Shown here piece after piece: positions 11,382-22,039 of a stretch of 64,000 bases of DNA. Positions within the stretch are counted from its first letter, which is position 1, and each line of letters starts with the position of its first letter. The stretch lies in the NCBI GenBank assembly GCA_022829145.1, contig CM040746.1:9876684-9940683 (forward strand). The letters are read 5' to 3'. This stretch comes from Albula goreensis (Eukaryota > Chordata > Actinopteri > Albuliformes > Albulidae). Made by a program: the position numbers and the translations under genes. The notes beneath the pieces are model-generated. The model made no database searches and was not told the origin of the DNA. It worked only from the letters and a program-made list of their open reading frames with translations.

Positions 11382-11398
11382 TACTACTACTACTACTA
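11382..11398. repeat. (TAC)n trinucleotide microsatellite
   Basis: A short TAC/ACT run with related imperfect ACTACT text on both sides (11340-11430). Confidence 0.65.
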
Positions 11399-12019
11399 TT
11401 GCACTACTAATTGCAATACTAACAATAATACCAAATATAGTAATAGTAAAAATACTTTGCATTCACCCCAATTTATGTACTGAGTAAAAGGTACAGGAAA
11501 TGAATCAAAATAACACAGTTATAACAGTTAATAAAAGCTACATTAAAAGTTTCAGTAACTAAAGAATAAGGAAGAAAAAGAAGCCCAGAATGGATGGAAA
11601 TTGTCGATTTACCTGATAACCAATTCAATCAAAAACAAATTCTGAACATTTTAGGTTTTTAGGACTTTTGAGATAAGCACATAAATTGAAGGCTATTCTA
11701 CTGTGCCCGTATATAATATTTCATGTTTGTCTCATGTTTGAATGAATTGGGTTTGATCTATGCAGATAGTCTGATAATTAAGCCAGTGATGTAGGAGTTG
11801 GTAGTTGTCTACAAAATATATAGACCAAATTTATACTTTTTTACATTTGTTTAGAGGTGAGTGACACTGCAAGAGGCCTTTGAGTTTAGCTGAAAGGGAA
11901 ATACTGACCACATGAATAAAAATATGTTTGAGCATGCAAAATGATAGGCAAGTATTTGGGCTGGCTGTCACAACCAAGGTGAGGAGCAAACAAGGTTATC
12001 ACAGAATGAAGACTTAGCC

Positions 12020-12315
12020 TGAAGCAGGTCCTTGAGCGAAATGCTGCGCGTGACGAATCCGGAGCCAATCAAAAGGCCACCAAGTCTTAAGGATCAGTGG
12101 CAAAAAAAAGCAAAAGAAAAATCAAAAGCATTTCAGATCAGGCAAGCAGAGAAAACCTAAAAATACCAGCAGACTGCAGTGTCACTATTTCCGTTCCATC
12201 ATTATCCTCACGTATCCGCGACAAGGTAATGAGACACGCGGTACAAATGAATCACTGCACAGCCACCCTGCGCGCCACAGCCCGGCGACGCTAATGAGTA
12301 CGCACAGCGTGTCAG
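12020..12315. promoter_or_regulatory. CpG-bearing CNE-like segment
   Basis: High CpG density for the region (GCTGCGCGTGACGAATCCGG, GTATCCGCGACAAGGTAATG, CGGCGACGCTAATGAG). It includes GAGCCAATCAAAAGG (CCAAT) and several TAATGA cores. A short plus-strand open frame here is not recognisable as a protein. Confidence 0.35.
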
Positions 12316-12704
12316 CCTCACCAGCCAGAGCATGTGTTTATAAAAAGAGAAAAGATATTTCAGCACCTCCAAGTATTGAAAAGTTTGAAAGAATTTGTCA
12401 TGGAAGAAGCCCTGTGAAGTTATGTTAATCTAAAAGGTTGTTTTCTATGTGTATAATTTAATACACTTAATATGGAAGTACATCAATGACCCTGTTATGC
12501 ATGATTCTTGATTTTAACAAGCATGTATTACTTGATTCAAAAAAAGTACTTATACTCCAGCTGCCACAAATCACTGTTTTTAAAGTTATAAAAAAGAGTA
12601 GAGGAAAGTAAAAGTAAAATATGTGAAAATGTGACAAGGTAATTACAATATAAACTGAAAATAACAGAGGTGGTTAAAAGTGGGTTGGTGTGATGTAAAT
12701 ACAA

Positions 12705-12705
<1 letters not shown>

Positions 12706-12737
<32 letters not shown>
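12706..12737. repeat. (AC)16 microsatellite
   Basis: Uninterrupted AC dinucleotide run. Confidence 0.97.
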
Positions 12738-12741
<4 letters not shown>

Positions 12742-12904
12742 GGGTAATTTTTTCTCACCTTCCACCCCTCTCTGGCTCTCTCAGCAATTATCACATGCCG
12801 AAAATATTAAGTCTAATTTACAACACTGGCTATGCTGAGGGTCAGTATCCATAAATCATTCATCATGTGACCTAAAAAGGAACTCCCTGCCCTGCAGAAA
12901 ATTC

Positions 12905-13200
12905 ATTTTATTCTACCTTTATTTAACCAGGTGGATCACCTAACAGCTTAGATGTGGGTGCGTAATGTAAGGCATTGCATAGCCAATCAGATGTAAGGGG
13001 GCGTGGTTAGATGGCTAGATGTAGAGAGGCAGTTTTTGGAGGAATGTGATGAAGAAACCAGGGTTAACTCACTCTTTTGAAAAAGTGCCATGGGATCTTG
13101 AATGACCTCAGTGAGTCAGGAACTTGATTTAATGTGTCACATGAAGGACGATTTAAGCAGGACCCCAATCAAACCTCAGCATGGTGACACAGAGTGTGAT
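12905..13200. repeat. Old dispersed repeat (TTTATTTAACCAGG type)
   Basis: The left end has TCTACCTTTATTTAACCAGG, and the right part has AAAAGTGCCATGGGATCTTG then AATGACCTCAGTGAGTCAGG and a diverged TTAATGTGTCACATGAAGGA. Both phrase sets recur in fish genomes in this order. The element is heavily decayed and its superfamily is not determined. Confidence 0.45.
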
Positions 13201-13364
13201 TTGGGTAAGCACCTCAGGTTATCCAGAAGCAGTTCAAATAAGTGGATATTTTCTTCCTTCTCATACTTTGGTTGTTTTATTCATGGGACTTTAAATCTGA
13301 TGCCTCATTAAGGATATTATCAGTGTTGTTAAAAAGGAATAGACAAAAAAAATAAACACAATGT

Positions 13365-13790
13365 CATTAGAATACAGTCATTTAGCATATGGTCGTATCC
13401 AGTAAGACTTACAATTCTAAAGAATACAAGGGCTCTCACACTTATTAATGAGAACAACAGTGCCAGACCTGCCAACAGCATTTGCAGACTAGCGACTATA
13501 CATGTACCATCAGTAAAGCACTAATGTGAGTTAGCTGTGCTAATCACAACTAATAAAAATCTTCAGTACAAACAATACATTCGTAATAAGCTGTAACAAG
13601 AAAATTATAACCATAAGTACCATAGCAAAAACCCATAAAATACCATAACCTCAGTCTGTACCCAGATGCTGTCTGAAGAGATGAGTCTACAGTCTGCATC
13701 AGAAGATGACTAGCTGTTCTGCTGTCCTGACCTCAGTTGGAAGTTCATTCCACCATTGCGGGGGCCTTTGCAGACATCCATCTTGTATCT
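13365..13790. repeat. Old dispersed repeat with SINE-like end
   Basis: The left end (13376-13415) reads GTCATTTAGCATATGGTCGT then ATCCAGTAAGACTTACA, a diverged SINE-type tail. The right part (13660-13770) contains GAAGAGATGAGTCTACAGTC and GTTCTGCTGTCCTGACCTCA followed by GTTCATTCCACCATTGCGG. I recognise this phrase set as a dispersed repeat common in fish genomes, but I cannot name its family. Whether the two parts are one element or two is unclear. Confidence 0.5.
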
Positions 13791-13799
13791 CCATAAAGA

Positions 13800-14870
13800 C
13801 AAATTTACGGGAAATGATGAAAAACTGTTTCTTATTATTTCATTAGACTTTTTTAAAGTTATGGGGTGTTTCGAATAATCTTTATTAGTCACAGAGCCAC
13901 AAAACAATGACAGTACACCACTGATGATGCAAGATTTCCATTCATGCATACTTGGATATCGAAAAAAATATAAAAAAGCATATAAACATTTTTAAGATGC
14001 TGACAATAGACTTGAGACTTAAGGAGCTTATTAGAGCAGTTCTGGAAAATATTTCACATTTTTTATGCAAGAAATTCCTTGTAATGAAGTTACAGAGGAA
14101 TGCCTGTATATCCTCAATAATAAGTATTGATAAATATTTAAGCAAATGATGCCAGTGACATCTGATCAATGTTTTATGGGAAAAGATGAAGCTGGAAATT
14201 AATTTGCTTAGAATGGCTAAGACAGTGTTCTCATGAGGTGGAACAGACTGTTTTTGTATCAGTTTTTTATATATTTCTATCCTGTTTTTTTCTTATTCCT
14301 AACTGAAAATGAATGCATGTACATACTGCTGCATTCTTAAACTGGAATTCCCATTTTAACTATTTATTTAAATTTCATTTATCCGTTATTTATGCCAGAC
14401 ATAAAATCAGATTGACATATGTTTTTCAGGGGGCCTGACATGTTCAGAGTACAATGACATTGTCACAATGTTAAGACAAGATACTGGTATAGACACAACA
14501 GCGAATAAACAAAATTAAAAACAGATGGGCCCCTAAGATATATTATCATGAATTAAACAAATGAAATTGGACCTATAATGTACAATTAAAGCAACGTACA
14601 ATTTGGCCTTCAGCAAACGCTTTTGAACCAAAGTAACTTTCAGCATGGCAACATGGTGGCAAGAAAAAAACGGGAAGAGATCAGTGAAGATACAGTTAAA
14701 TCAGTATCATTGTGGTGCTGAATATCATCGGAAGGAAGGAGGGCTCCTGATTTCCACGTCTTCCTGGTTATAAATGAAGGGTAAACCCTGTAGCAGGATG
14801 TGGCTAAAGTGGCCCTGCTCTGGCACAGAGCTGTGAATTCAAATGAAGAAATGAAATGAGGGCAACAACT
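13800..14870. other. Featureless AT-rich stretch
   Basis: Low-GC sequence with frames on both strands caused by composition. A weak SINE-tail-like phrase, CAGCAAACGCTTTTGAACCA, occurs at about 14612. Confidence 0.4.
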
Positions 14871-14873
14871 TTT

Positions 14874-15240
14874 AAAGGCCCACTTGACTCTTCCTGACTT
14901 TTCTCGGCTATATATCACACCATGTTATTGTACAACAGAAGGATTAAATCATGCAATGGTCTAAGAAAAATAAACAACATTTCAGTGAAAGCATGAGTAT
15001 TTAGGCAGGAAAGTCTATTTCCGCTCTTCTGCTTAAAATAATTTCCCACAGTCTATGTCATGTGTTCTTGCATGTATTACAGTTATCCTGTTTGTAGAGT
15101 GACTGAGTGAATAAGGGAGCATTATCTTTCCCAACCAGTTCAGTGAACTCCTATGTCACCCACTCTCTGCCTCTGGTGCATCAGTAGTCCCCCAAGCAAC
15201 ATCAGAAGTAGGTTTGCCTGGAATGGCCCATCAAAGTCTC
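14874..15240 (+). repeat. Dispersed repeat family R1, copy A
   Basis: This is the longest of four diverged copies of one unnamed repeat in the window (others near 9745, 45452 and 59265). It starts with TTAAAGGCCCACTTGACTC, then AAGCATGAGTATTTAGGCAG, TTAAAATAATTTCCCACAGT, an ACTGAGTGAATAAGGGAGCA block, CCCAACCAGTTCAGTGAACT, and ends near CATCAGAAGTAGGTTTGCCT. No coding potential, terminal inverted repeats or poly-A tail are evident. Confidence 0.6.
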
Positions 15241-15249
15241 ATTTCACCC

Positions 15250-16900
15250 AGTAAGGGCAGAGATCCCAATTTATAGGCACTCTGCAAGTTGGAAGTGTCT
15301 CTTTGCTACGCGCAGAAACCCCTGTAAGCCATTTTATCTGTCGCTTTTCACGTTCTTTTCCAGATCAAACCTATCTAGGTTCGCATTCACCTTGCCCTGG
15401 TTCACCAGGATTGACTGACTGCATGGGGGGGGGGAGGGGGTATAATGTTCACCTCCCAGCAGTGCATAGTAGACCTATTCTTCCTTCTCTCTCAGACCAC
15501 CCCTCTATGCCCCCGCCGCCTCCCCCGCCAAAACCCCTCTCAGAGGCTGTCAGTGCACTTTCATCTTCCATCTCTTTGATTCTCCTCCATCTCGGCAGAT
15601 CGCACTGTCGGCCAGGAATCCCTGTCTGTTCCACCCAGCTGGCCCTGTCACAGGGAAAACAAAACCCCTGACCTGATCTAAGACAGAGAAAAATTGCAGG
15701 ACATGCAGTCATTGACATAATAGACTTCATTTCCCAGCAGTCCCAGGTGAGGCTACGCAGGAAATCAAGTCAGGACTTTCTTACAACAAAATGAAGTTCC
15801 CTGTACCATCTCTGTACCAGAAGATAATCATGTTTAATGAGGTTTAAACTTTCCTTCATCAAAGTGAAAACAATAAGACATTGGATAAATGTTTTGACGT
15901 CAGTGATGACTTTGGATAATAAGAAAAAGAACAATATCTTACTAAACCTACAGTGCCAATCAGTCACTATGAAATTTAGAATCCTCATGGGAATTATAGT
16001 TAAAAACAGCATTTTCATCTAATTTGATTGCCAAATTCCTTAATGAAAGCATCTCCTCACCAACAAACACATTAGAGAACAATGCCTGATCACTTTTTAA
16101 AACATTGTCATTGTTATCATCTTCAGCTTGACAAAGGTAAATTGACATCTTCCATAGAATAAATGGTTTCCTTAAAGAGAGATCTATCTTGAATGATTCT
16201 CAGATTCACTCTCTATTTTCCTATCATATATGAGACAGAATCTTAGAGTATCATGGGAGATGACGCCAACATTTGGACATGACTGACTGATTTTAACCTC
16301 AGACAGACTTGTTTTTCTTTCTTCTATTTTTTGTCCTGCTCTTGATATTTGGCATGGAGTACATAGTAATAAAAATGCCAGCTTTCCCTTCCACATCATA
16401 AAATCACCATTTGTCTCATTTTGGTTTGCATTATTTATTCATTAATTTTATTCATTTTGTTTTAAGCTGGCATTACTTTTCATAATAGCGAACATTTAGT
16501 TTAATTGCACCAGCAACTGTGGAGGTCATAGTCCTCTCATAATTTGTTCTAAAAATATTGACAATGCCCTGGAGTTTTTGACACCCAGGACATGGGGAAA
16601 ACTCTTACAAGGACACTGTGTTTCCTGCCCAAAGCCCAAAGCCATAGGATAGTTTCACCCGCCAGGTGAGTCCCAGTCTCGCACACAAAGGAAAGCTCCT
16701 CTGCTATGACCACAGCACAGATAAATGGGCAAATTTCAAGTCAGTGCAACCACTGGGGGATTCAAAGGCTAAGGCGGCGAATACTCCTGAAAAAGGCTAA
16801 CACTCAGAGGAATAACGAAACAATGGAGCAATACATTAACCTGTATCCCTCTGTGATTCCTTTGTTTTTTTTTTCAATGCGCAAATTAAAAATGATAAAC
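15250..16900. other. Mostly featureless
   Basis: Contains the G10-A-G5 run and a proline-codon-rich C tract near 15510-15535. Otherwise unique AT-leaning sequence with no supported gene. Confidence 0.42.
15425..15440. other. G10-A-G5 run
   Basis: Ten G, one A and five G in a row, followed by TATAATG. It is quadruplex-capable and a likely slippage site. Confidence 0.7.
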
Positions 16901-16904
16901 TAGC

Positions 16905-17120
16905 GATCTGATTCATTGTTTTTAATTGCGGTGGAGCCTCCAAGCCCTCTTAATTAGCCCCCTGAATCTAAAAATAAGCACCGCATCAATCTCGGCCCTG
17001 ATCCACGCCTCGCGCCGCAGTTTTGACCTCGCCCGCCAGGCAAGATTCTGACCCTCCTCAGCGGTACTGCTTCATAATTAACCCTGTGGTCAAGGTGACT
17101 GTCACGCAGCACGCCCTCCT
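16905..17120. promoter_or_regulatory. CNE-like segment
   Basis: TTTTTAATTGCGGTGGAGCC, CTCTTAATTAGCCCCCTGAA and CTTCATAATTAACCC put three TAAT/AATTA cores in unique, CpG-retaining sequence of about 200 bp. Surroundings are ordinary AT-rich DNA. Confidence 0.4.
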
Positions 17121-17689
17121 GTGCAGTCAGGTTTGTCCACATCCCTCCCCACCCCTGGAATCGAAGGTATGTTTTCAGGGACCCTACTGTATGGCAGCAG
17201 AGCTACCGTGGAAATCAAGGGTAGTGAGATGACCCTTTGGTCTCTTGGGTGCACTAAATCCAAATAGTGATCAAATTCCGGGAGTAGTCAGGGACGACAG
17301 CAGTAGGCATGTTACGGAAAGCTGCTATTGGCTAGTCTGTTTCATCGGCTGCTTTTCCTTCTCTCAGCAGCCGATCCTCATCCCCACTGCCTTGTCTTGA
17401 CTGTCGGCTAGGGCATGGGCCGCTGTTGTGTCGATTTCCAAAATGCTGGTGGGTCATAGTCGGCAAGCTGGTGGGCCTCTGTGTGCTTTGCTAGCTGGAT
17501 ACCGTCTGAGGAATGAATAATGGGTTGACCAATTTACTGAGGCCTTGCAGAGCTGAAGACTCTGCCTCCACAGGGAATGTACGTCTTTGTATCAGTGTGT
17601 GTGTGTTTGATAATGCCATTAGTATGGCTATGCTGTAGGGTCTCTGGGGTACTGGGGGGCAGAGGAAGGTCCAGATGTCTTTTTTTCAC

Positions 17690-17980
17690 AGGGAGGCAAG
17701 AGGAAGCAGAGATGAGCCCGATCAAGGGGATGATAAATGACGGAAACGGCCGCTCGACGGAGGCTGGCCCCCGACCTCCTCCTCCCCCACCCCTCCCATC
17801 CCCATGGGGCACTTTGCCTCCTCGGTGAACGCTTGCACCACATGCCTCAGTCGAGACCGAAAATAACCCCGCCGCTTTTCGAGCGCACCGCCGTACGTAA
17901 CATCGCAAAGTCGCCAATGGGTTTATAATTGCCGCTTTTCTGCCAAGTGTGGGGAAACAAGGGACCCGCTGAGAGCTACA
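17690..17980. promoter_or_regulatory. CNE-like, GC-rich segment
   Basis: Unique sequence with dispersed CpGs (GACGGAAACGGCCGCTCGAC, CCCCGCCGCTTTTCGAGCGC) and a conserved-looking AATGGGTTTATAATTGCCGC. Open frames on both strands cross it, the longest being the reverse-strand frame 17534-18169, but their products are proline/glycine-rich by composition and not recognisable. Confidence 0.38.
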
Positions 17981-18239
17981 ACAGGCAATAAAGACCAGAA
18001 AAAGGAGGCCAAAACAATGCCAGAGATACACTGCATAATGCAGCGAAGTCAGCATCTTGTGTTTTGATAACAGTAAATTGGGGATACTTACCCCTCCCCC
18101 ACAAACACACAACATCCAACCTCCCCTCCTTGGTTCATGAAGAAATAACCTACAGACCCACCTGGTCATATTCTCAGAGCCAAATGAAGCCTTTAATGAT
18201 ACACATTTCCTCCTCAGTGTCTTATATCCCAGACCAATT

Positions 18240-18600
18240 TAAAATAATTGGGCTGCTTATTGGGTCTAAAACGTACAGGATTGTATGCAAATACTACCCT
18301 AGGGGATTCAGCTGCGGTCTCACTGCTGTTGACAGGAAAAAAAAGGTTAAAAAAAGAATAAAATCTGCAGAGACATCACACGAGGGAGTTGCTACATTGT
18401 GTTTACTGCTTCAACAACTAAACAATGCGACCGGAGTCAGGCCCGAGGTGTTAGCTCATGACAAACACGGGAAATTAAATTCACCTTGCGCGGGTCGTCG
18501 CGCAGGGGAATTCCGTCGACAACCTTCCTACGGAAATGTAATTGCATCACTGTGTGAGCCGAAGAGCCCTTCAAAAGGAAAGCCCCCTCGGCCCCCTTCC
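18240..18600. promoter_or_regulatory. CNE-like segment with octamer and forkhead-like sites
   Basis: A perfect octamer ATGCAAAT (18285-18292), a forkhead-like TGTTTAC (18400-18406), and CpG-bearing text (GCGCGGGTCGTCGCGCAGGG). It is covered by a 183-codon open frame (18064-18615), but its translation shows no domain and contains lysine runs from A tracts, so I prefer a regulatory reading. Confidence 0.4.
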
Positions 18601-18967
18601 ATTACAACGCAGTGAGGGTGAGACTCAAAAACAAACATCTGAAGGTCTCCCCGTGGCTATATGTACAAGGGGGCAGAGGTGTAAATTAGTTAAAGATGTA
18701 TATATATTTACTGTTTTACGAAAGCCGTCAATACATGGAACACCTAGCCAAGTCAGCAGCAAAGATCCTTGGAGTAGCGCTGGATACTTTATAGATGTGG
18801 CCTACACTGGTCCTGCTGGTCTGCAGTGTCTGCTTGCTTTTTTTTTTTCTTCACTCTAAAACCAGAAACCTAGGCAGACTCAAGAAACCAGATGTGGTGA
18901 TAAAACTGTGTCATCCTAGCTTTCATTCATCAATTAACACTGCACACCCAGCACACCATGTAGGTCT

Positions 18968-19050
18968 GCAGGACCAGGGTTGGCCACTTCTGCTGGTTAA
19001 TAGATGAAAATAGATAAGCTGAATGGCCTGTTCTCCTCATTATGAGTTTG
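18968..19050 (+). repeat. LINE-tail-like dispersed repeat, copy 1
   Basis: The phrase CAGGACCAGGGTTGGCCACT, a spacer of about 35 bases, and then AGCTGAATGGCCTGTTCTCC followed by TCATTATGAG are shared with the segment at 5180-5275. The GCTGAATGGCCTGTTCTCGTCATTATG text is, as far as I know, typical of the 3-prime ends of CR1/L2-type LINEs in fish; the assignment rests on memory of the motif. Confidence 0.55.
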
Positions 19051-19589
19051 TATGTATAATTCAACCATGAAAATCGCAACGGAGACAGGAAATAGGTATC
19101 ATATCACAACCATGCGCTGGTCGGAACTATATCCTGTACTCCAGATATCTTGAAGGTTTGAGGTGTAAACTGAGAGGAAAAGGAGGAATTGTTGGGAGGT
19201 AGTGCTTATGTTCCATCAAGTCCTGTCTCTTTTAGGCCATTCTGTGTTTATACCCAGAGAATAATAAAGTACATTCCCACTAAAGAATCTGTTATTTTTT
19301 CATTTTTTTAACCATTGTTTTCCCAGGTATGGTCCACAGAGAGCCATTTTGTCATTTACATTAAGGATCTCCTTAGAGAGACCTCACACCCGTGTCCACA
19401 TACAGGCTGTCCCCGAGATGAGGATTAGCATGTGGTTCAGAGGGAGAGACAAACTGCCTGTCAGGGCCCATCTGCAGAGGGGAGGGTCCGAGGAAGGAGG
19501 CGTGGACGCTGGAGACCAATCAGGTTCTGCTGTATGAGCATGAAATCTGGGGCATCCATGCAGCAACTCTTCAGTGCTGGCCTCCTTGC

Positions 19590-19682
19590 ACATGGCAAGT
19601 GTGCATGTGTGTGCGTGTGTGTATGAATATGTGCACTTATATATGTATGTGAGTAGGTGTGTGTGTGTGTGTGTGTGTGTGT
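19590..19682. repeat. GT-rich tract ending in (GT)13
   Basis: Interrupted GTGTGC/ATGTG text leads into a pure GT run at 19657-19682. Confidence 0.93.
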
Positions 19683-20400
19683 AAAACCACACTAGACAAA
19701 AGAAAAAACAATGCCTTTGAGTGTTTGTCAGGACTCTGCGTGGAGCACAACAAACCCTGCTGAATGAATATGTGTTTAACACGCATTAGCATACTGCGAA
19801 GGTTCACAAATGTGTCCCCAAGACCGGCGTGTCACATCAAATTTACTCCTCTCTGCATTCGCTTTCAACCATCTCCAATCCTTCCTCTCTCTTCGCCTCC
19901 TCTCCTCTACGGCTGGTTTCCACTGCGCCATGGCTTGCTGCGTCAGCAGAAACCCAGGCCTAATTTTCAGGCCGCGGTGGGTCCGGGCTGGTTTGAGCGA
20001 AGATGCATTCTTTCTCGGTTTGACTTAAATGGAGTAGACATCCCTCACATGATTCATTCGTTGATTGGCAGATGACCAGCATCGCATTCTCCAGCTTATT
20101 CAGCTCACCGTCTTTTCCTGACATTGAATTTCCTCCACAAACGCACACCGTGTAATAGGAAAGGAAATGTGTTATGCAAAATGGAAGCCTAATTTAAAAA
20201 CTGTGCCAAATTTGATCATAAAACAACTACAAACACAATTGATACCCCACATAAAAGCATATTTTTTTTATCAGTGCCATTGCATTAGCTGAAAACAGTG
20301 GAATAATGTCTCCCTCTGATCAATTTTCCAATACCAATAAGCGTTAATAAAAGAAGATATAAGGGCTTGAATGTGTGTGCAAGCGATAAAACTGGAATAG

Positions 20401-20447
20401 GTGGGGGGATGGTGTGTGTGTGGGTGTGTGTGTGTGTGTGGGGGGTG
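20401..20447. repeat. GT microsatellite bounded by G runs
   Basis: G6, a GT run with a GGG interruption, then G6. It has both Z-DNA and G-rich character. Confidence 0.85.
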
Positions 20448-21628
20448 ACACACACTTGAGACTTGGATAACAGTGTCTGACACAGACTGTTCTGCCAATT
20501 TCAGAACATTAATGTCTTATTCTATCAATGTCCCAGCTAAGTGAAATGTTTCAGGAACACTGGGAAATGTTCCAGCCAGGCTGTTGTTTGGTTGTAAGAA
20601 CGTTCTGCAGACATTCTCAGAACATATTTACCGTTCCAAATGAGCTCAGTCCGGAGCGCTTGTGTATTTGGTCGAAGCTTTTATTGATGTTCATTGATGT
20701 GTCGTTACGTTAACTTTGGCAGAGCGCTCTGCTTTTTGGGGTACTCCCTGCTGAGGGAGCTCAGGAGATGCATGACCAAATTAAATGATAGGAAAGAATC
20801 TGCCAAGTCCACCCCCACTGACAGCTAGAGAAGAAGAATCAAGTAGGTGGAGGCTTGGTGTTGATGGAAAAAAAAGCCAAAAGGGAAACAGCAATACCAC
20901 ACAGTAATATCACCATTTGTGCAGCATGAAGTGGCATTTTCATAGACTGCTAAATGTGCGGTAAGGCCTGTTGTCACAAAATAGTCGGTGTAAACTCCAC
21001 TGATGCAACACAGTCGTCAGCAGACCCAGCCGGCTGTCAGCTGATGTAGGCTCTGATATGAGTTATCCATCTGAACTACCTTCACTTATTTCTGCTACTG
21101 TTATTATACTTCACTTATTTCTAGCAAGTTGCTAACAGAGTTCATATTGGTAACCATTCCCAAATGGTTCTCATTTAGTCATGACAGAACACAATGGAGG
21201 ACTCCAATCAAACTCTTTTTAATAATGTACTGAAATGGCTATTCTCAGATTCAAGTTCATTTTTTAAATTGGGAACTAAGAATTTAAATGGGGGGAAAGC
21301 CACTAATGTGACTTCAGGGTAACCTTCCTGGAATCCCCAGGAAACTGGACAGACAGACATGCTGACAATGGAACTTTCCGAATGTTCCGGGAATGCAGCA
21401 GCTTTTGTCTAGTGTGATTTACCCTTACACTTTGACTCATAATAAAAAACAAATTTCTTCCCATATGGACACAACCTCTGAGATCAACAAAATGACCTAA
21501 CCAAATTGTTCATATGAGAAAAAAGAAAAACCAAATTTACTTGATATTAACCTTATTTTTTAAATTAGAGAGAGAGAGACAGAGGGAGAAAGAGAGAGGG
21601 AGGTGTGATGTTTGCCTTTGTTATAGCA

Positions 21629-22035
21629 AAGATGACAGTAAGAGGTTCCACCTAAAAGTACATTTGCCATGCCTCTGTGATGTCACAAAAGACAGAAAGA
21701 GGTGCCACCTGAATGTACCTCTGTGATGTCACAGAAGACAGAAAGAGGTGCCACCTGAATGTACCTCTCTGATGTCAAAGAAGATAGAAAGAGGTGCCAC
21801 CTGAATGTACCTCTGTGATGTCACAGAAGACAGAAAGAGGTGCCACCTGAATGTACCTCTCTGATGTCAAAGAAGACAGAAAGAGGTGCCACCTGAATGT
21901 ACCTCTGTGATGTCAAAGAAGACGGAAAGAGGTGGCACCTGAATGTACCTCTGTGATGTCAAAGAAGACGGAAAGAGGTGGCACCTGAATGTACCTCTGT
22001 GATGTCACAGAGGAGACAAAGAGTTGTCACAACAT
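21629..22035. repeat. 46-bp minisatellite, eight or more units
   Basis: Units begin at 21675, 21721, 21767, 21813, 21859, 21905, 21951 and 21997, exactly 46 bp apart, with a decayed unit before them and a decayed end. Each typical unit reads CTGTGATGTCACAGAAGACA, then GAAAGAGGTGCCACCTGAAT and GTACCT. The units show internal history. The 21721+21767 pair is repeated as 21813+21859 with one visible difference, and 21905 and 21951 appear identical (both with GACGGAAAGAGGTGGC). Each carries a CACCTG E-box, and most carry TGATGTCA, a CRE/AP-1-like site. 46 is not a multiple of 3, so it is not a protein repeat. Confidence 0.95.
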
Positions 22036-22039
22036 GTTC

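Larger units (their letters stand above)
19050..21620. other. Microsatellites, otherwise featureless
   Basis: Two GT tracts (listed) and a short GA-rich stretch near 21565-21602. The 132-codon reverse frame at 19384-19782 is generated by the GT tract. Confidence 0.45.

Noticed and set aside
17534..18169. Longest open frame (211 codons, reverse strand)
   Set aside because: The translation has no recognisable domain, contains a Gly run from a C-rich tract and HTHTDT from a CA tract, and overlaps frames on the other strand. GC-rich composition explains its length.
18064..18615. 183-codon forward frame
   Set aside because: No family resemblance. Lys-rich patches come from A runs, and the start codon is arbitrary. 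CNE-like reading preferred.
21629..22035. CRISPR-like array
   Set aside because: Units are contiguous with no unique spacers, in a vertebrate-type sequence. It is a minisatellite.
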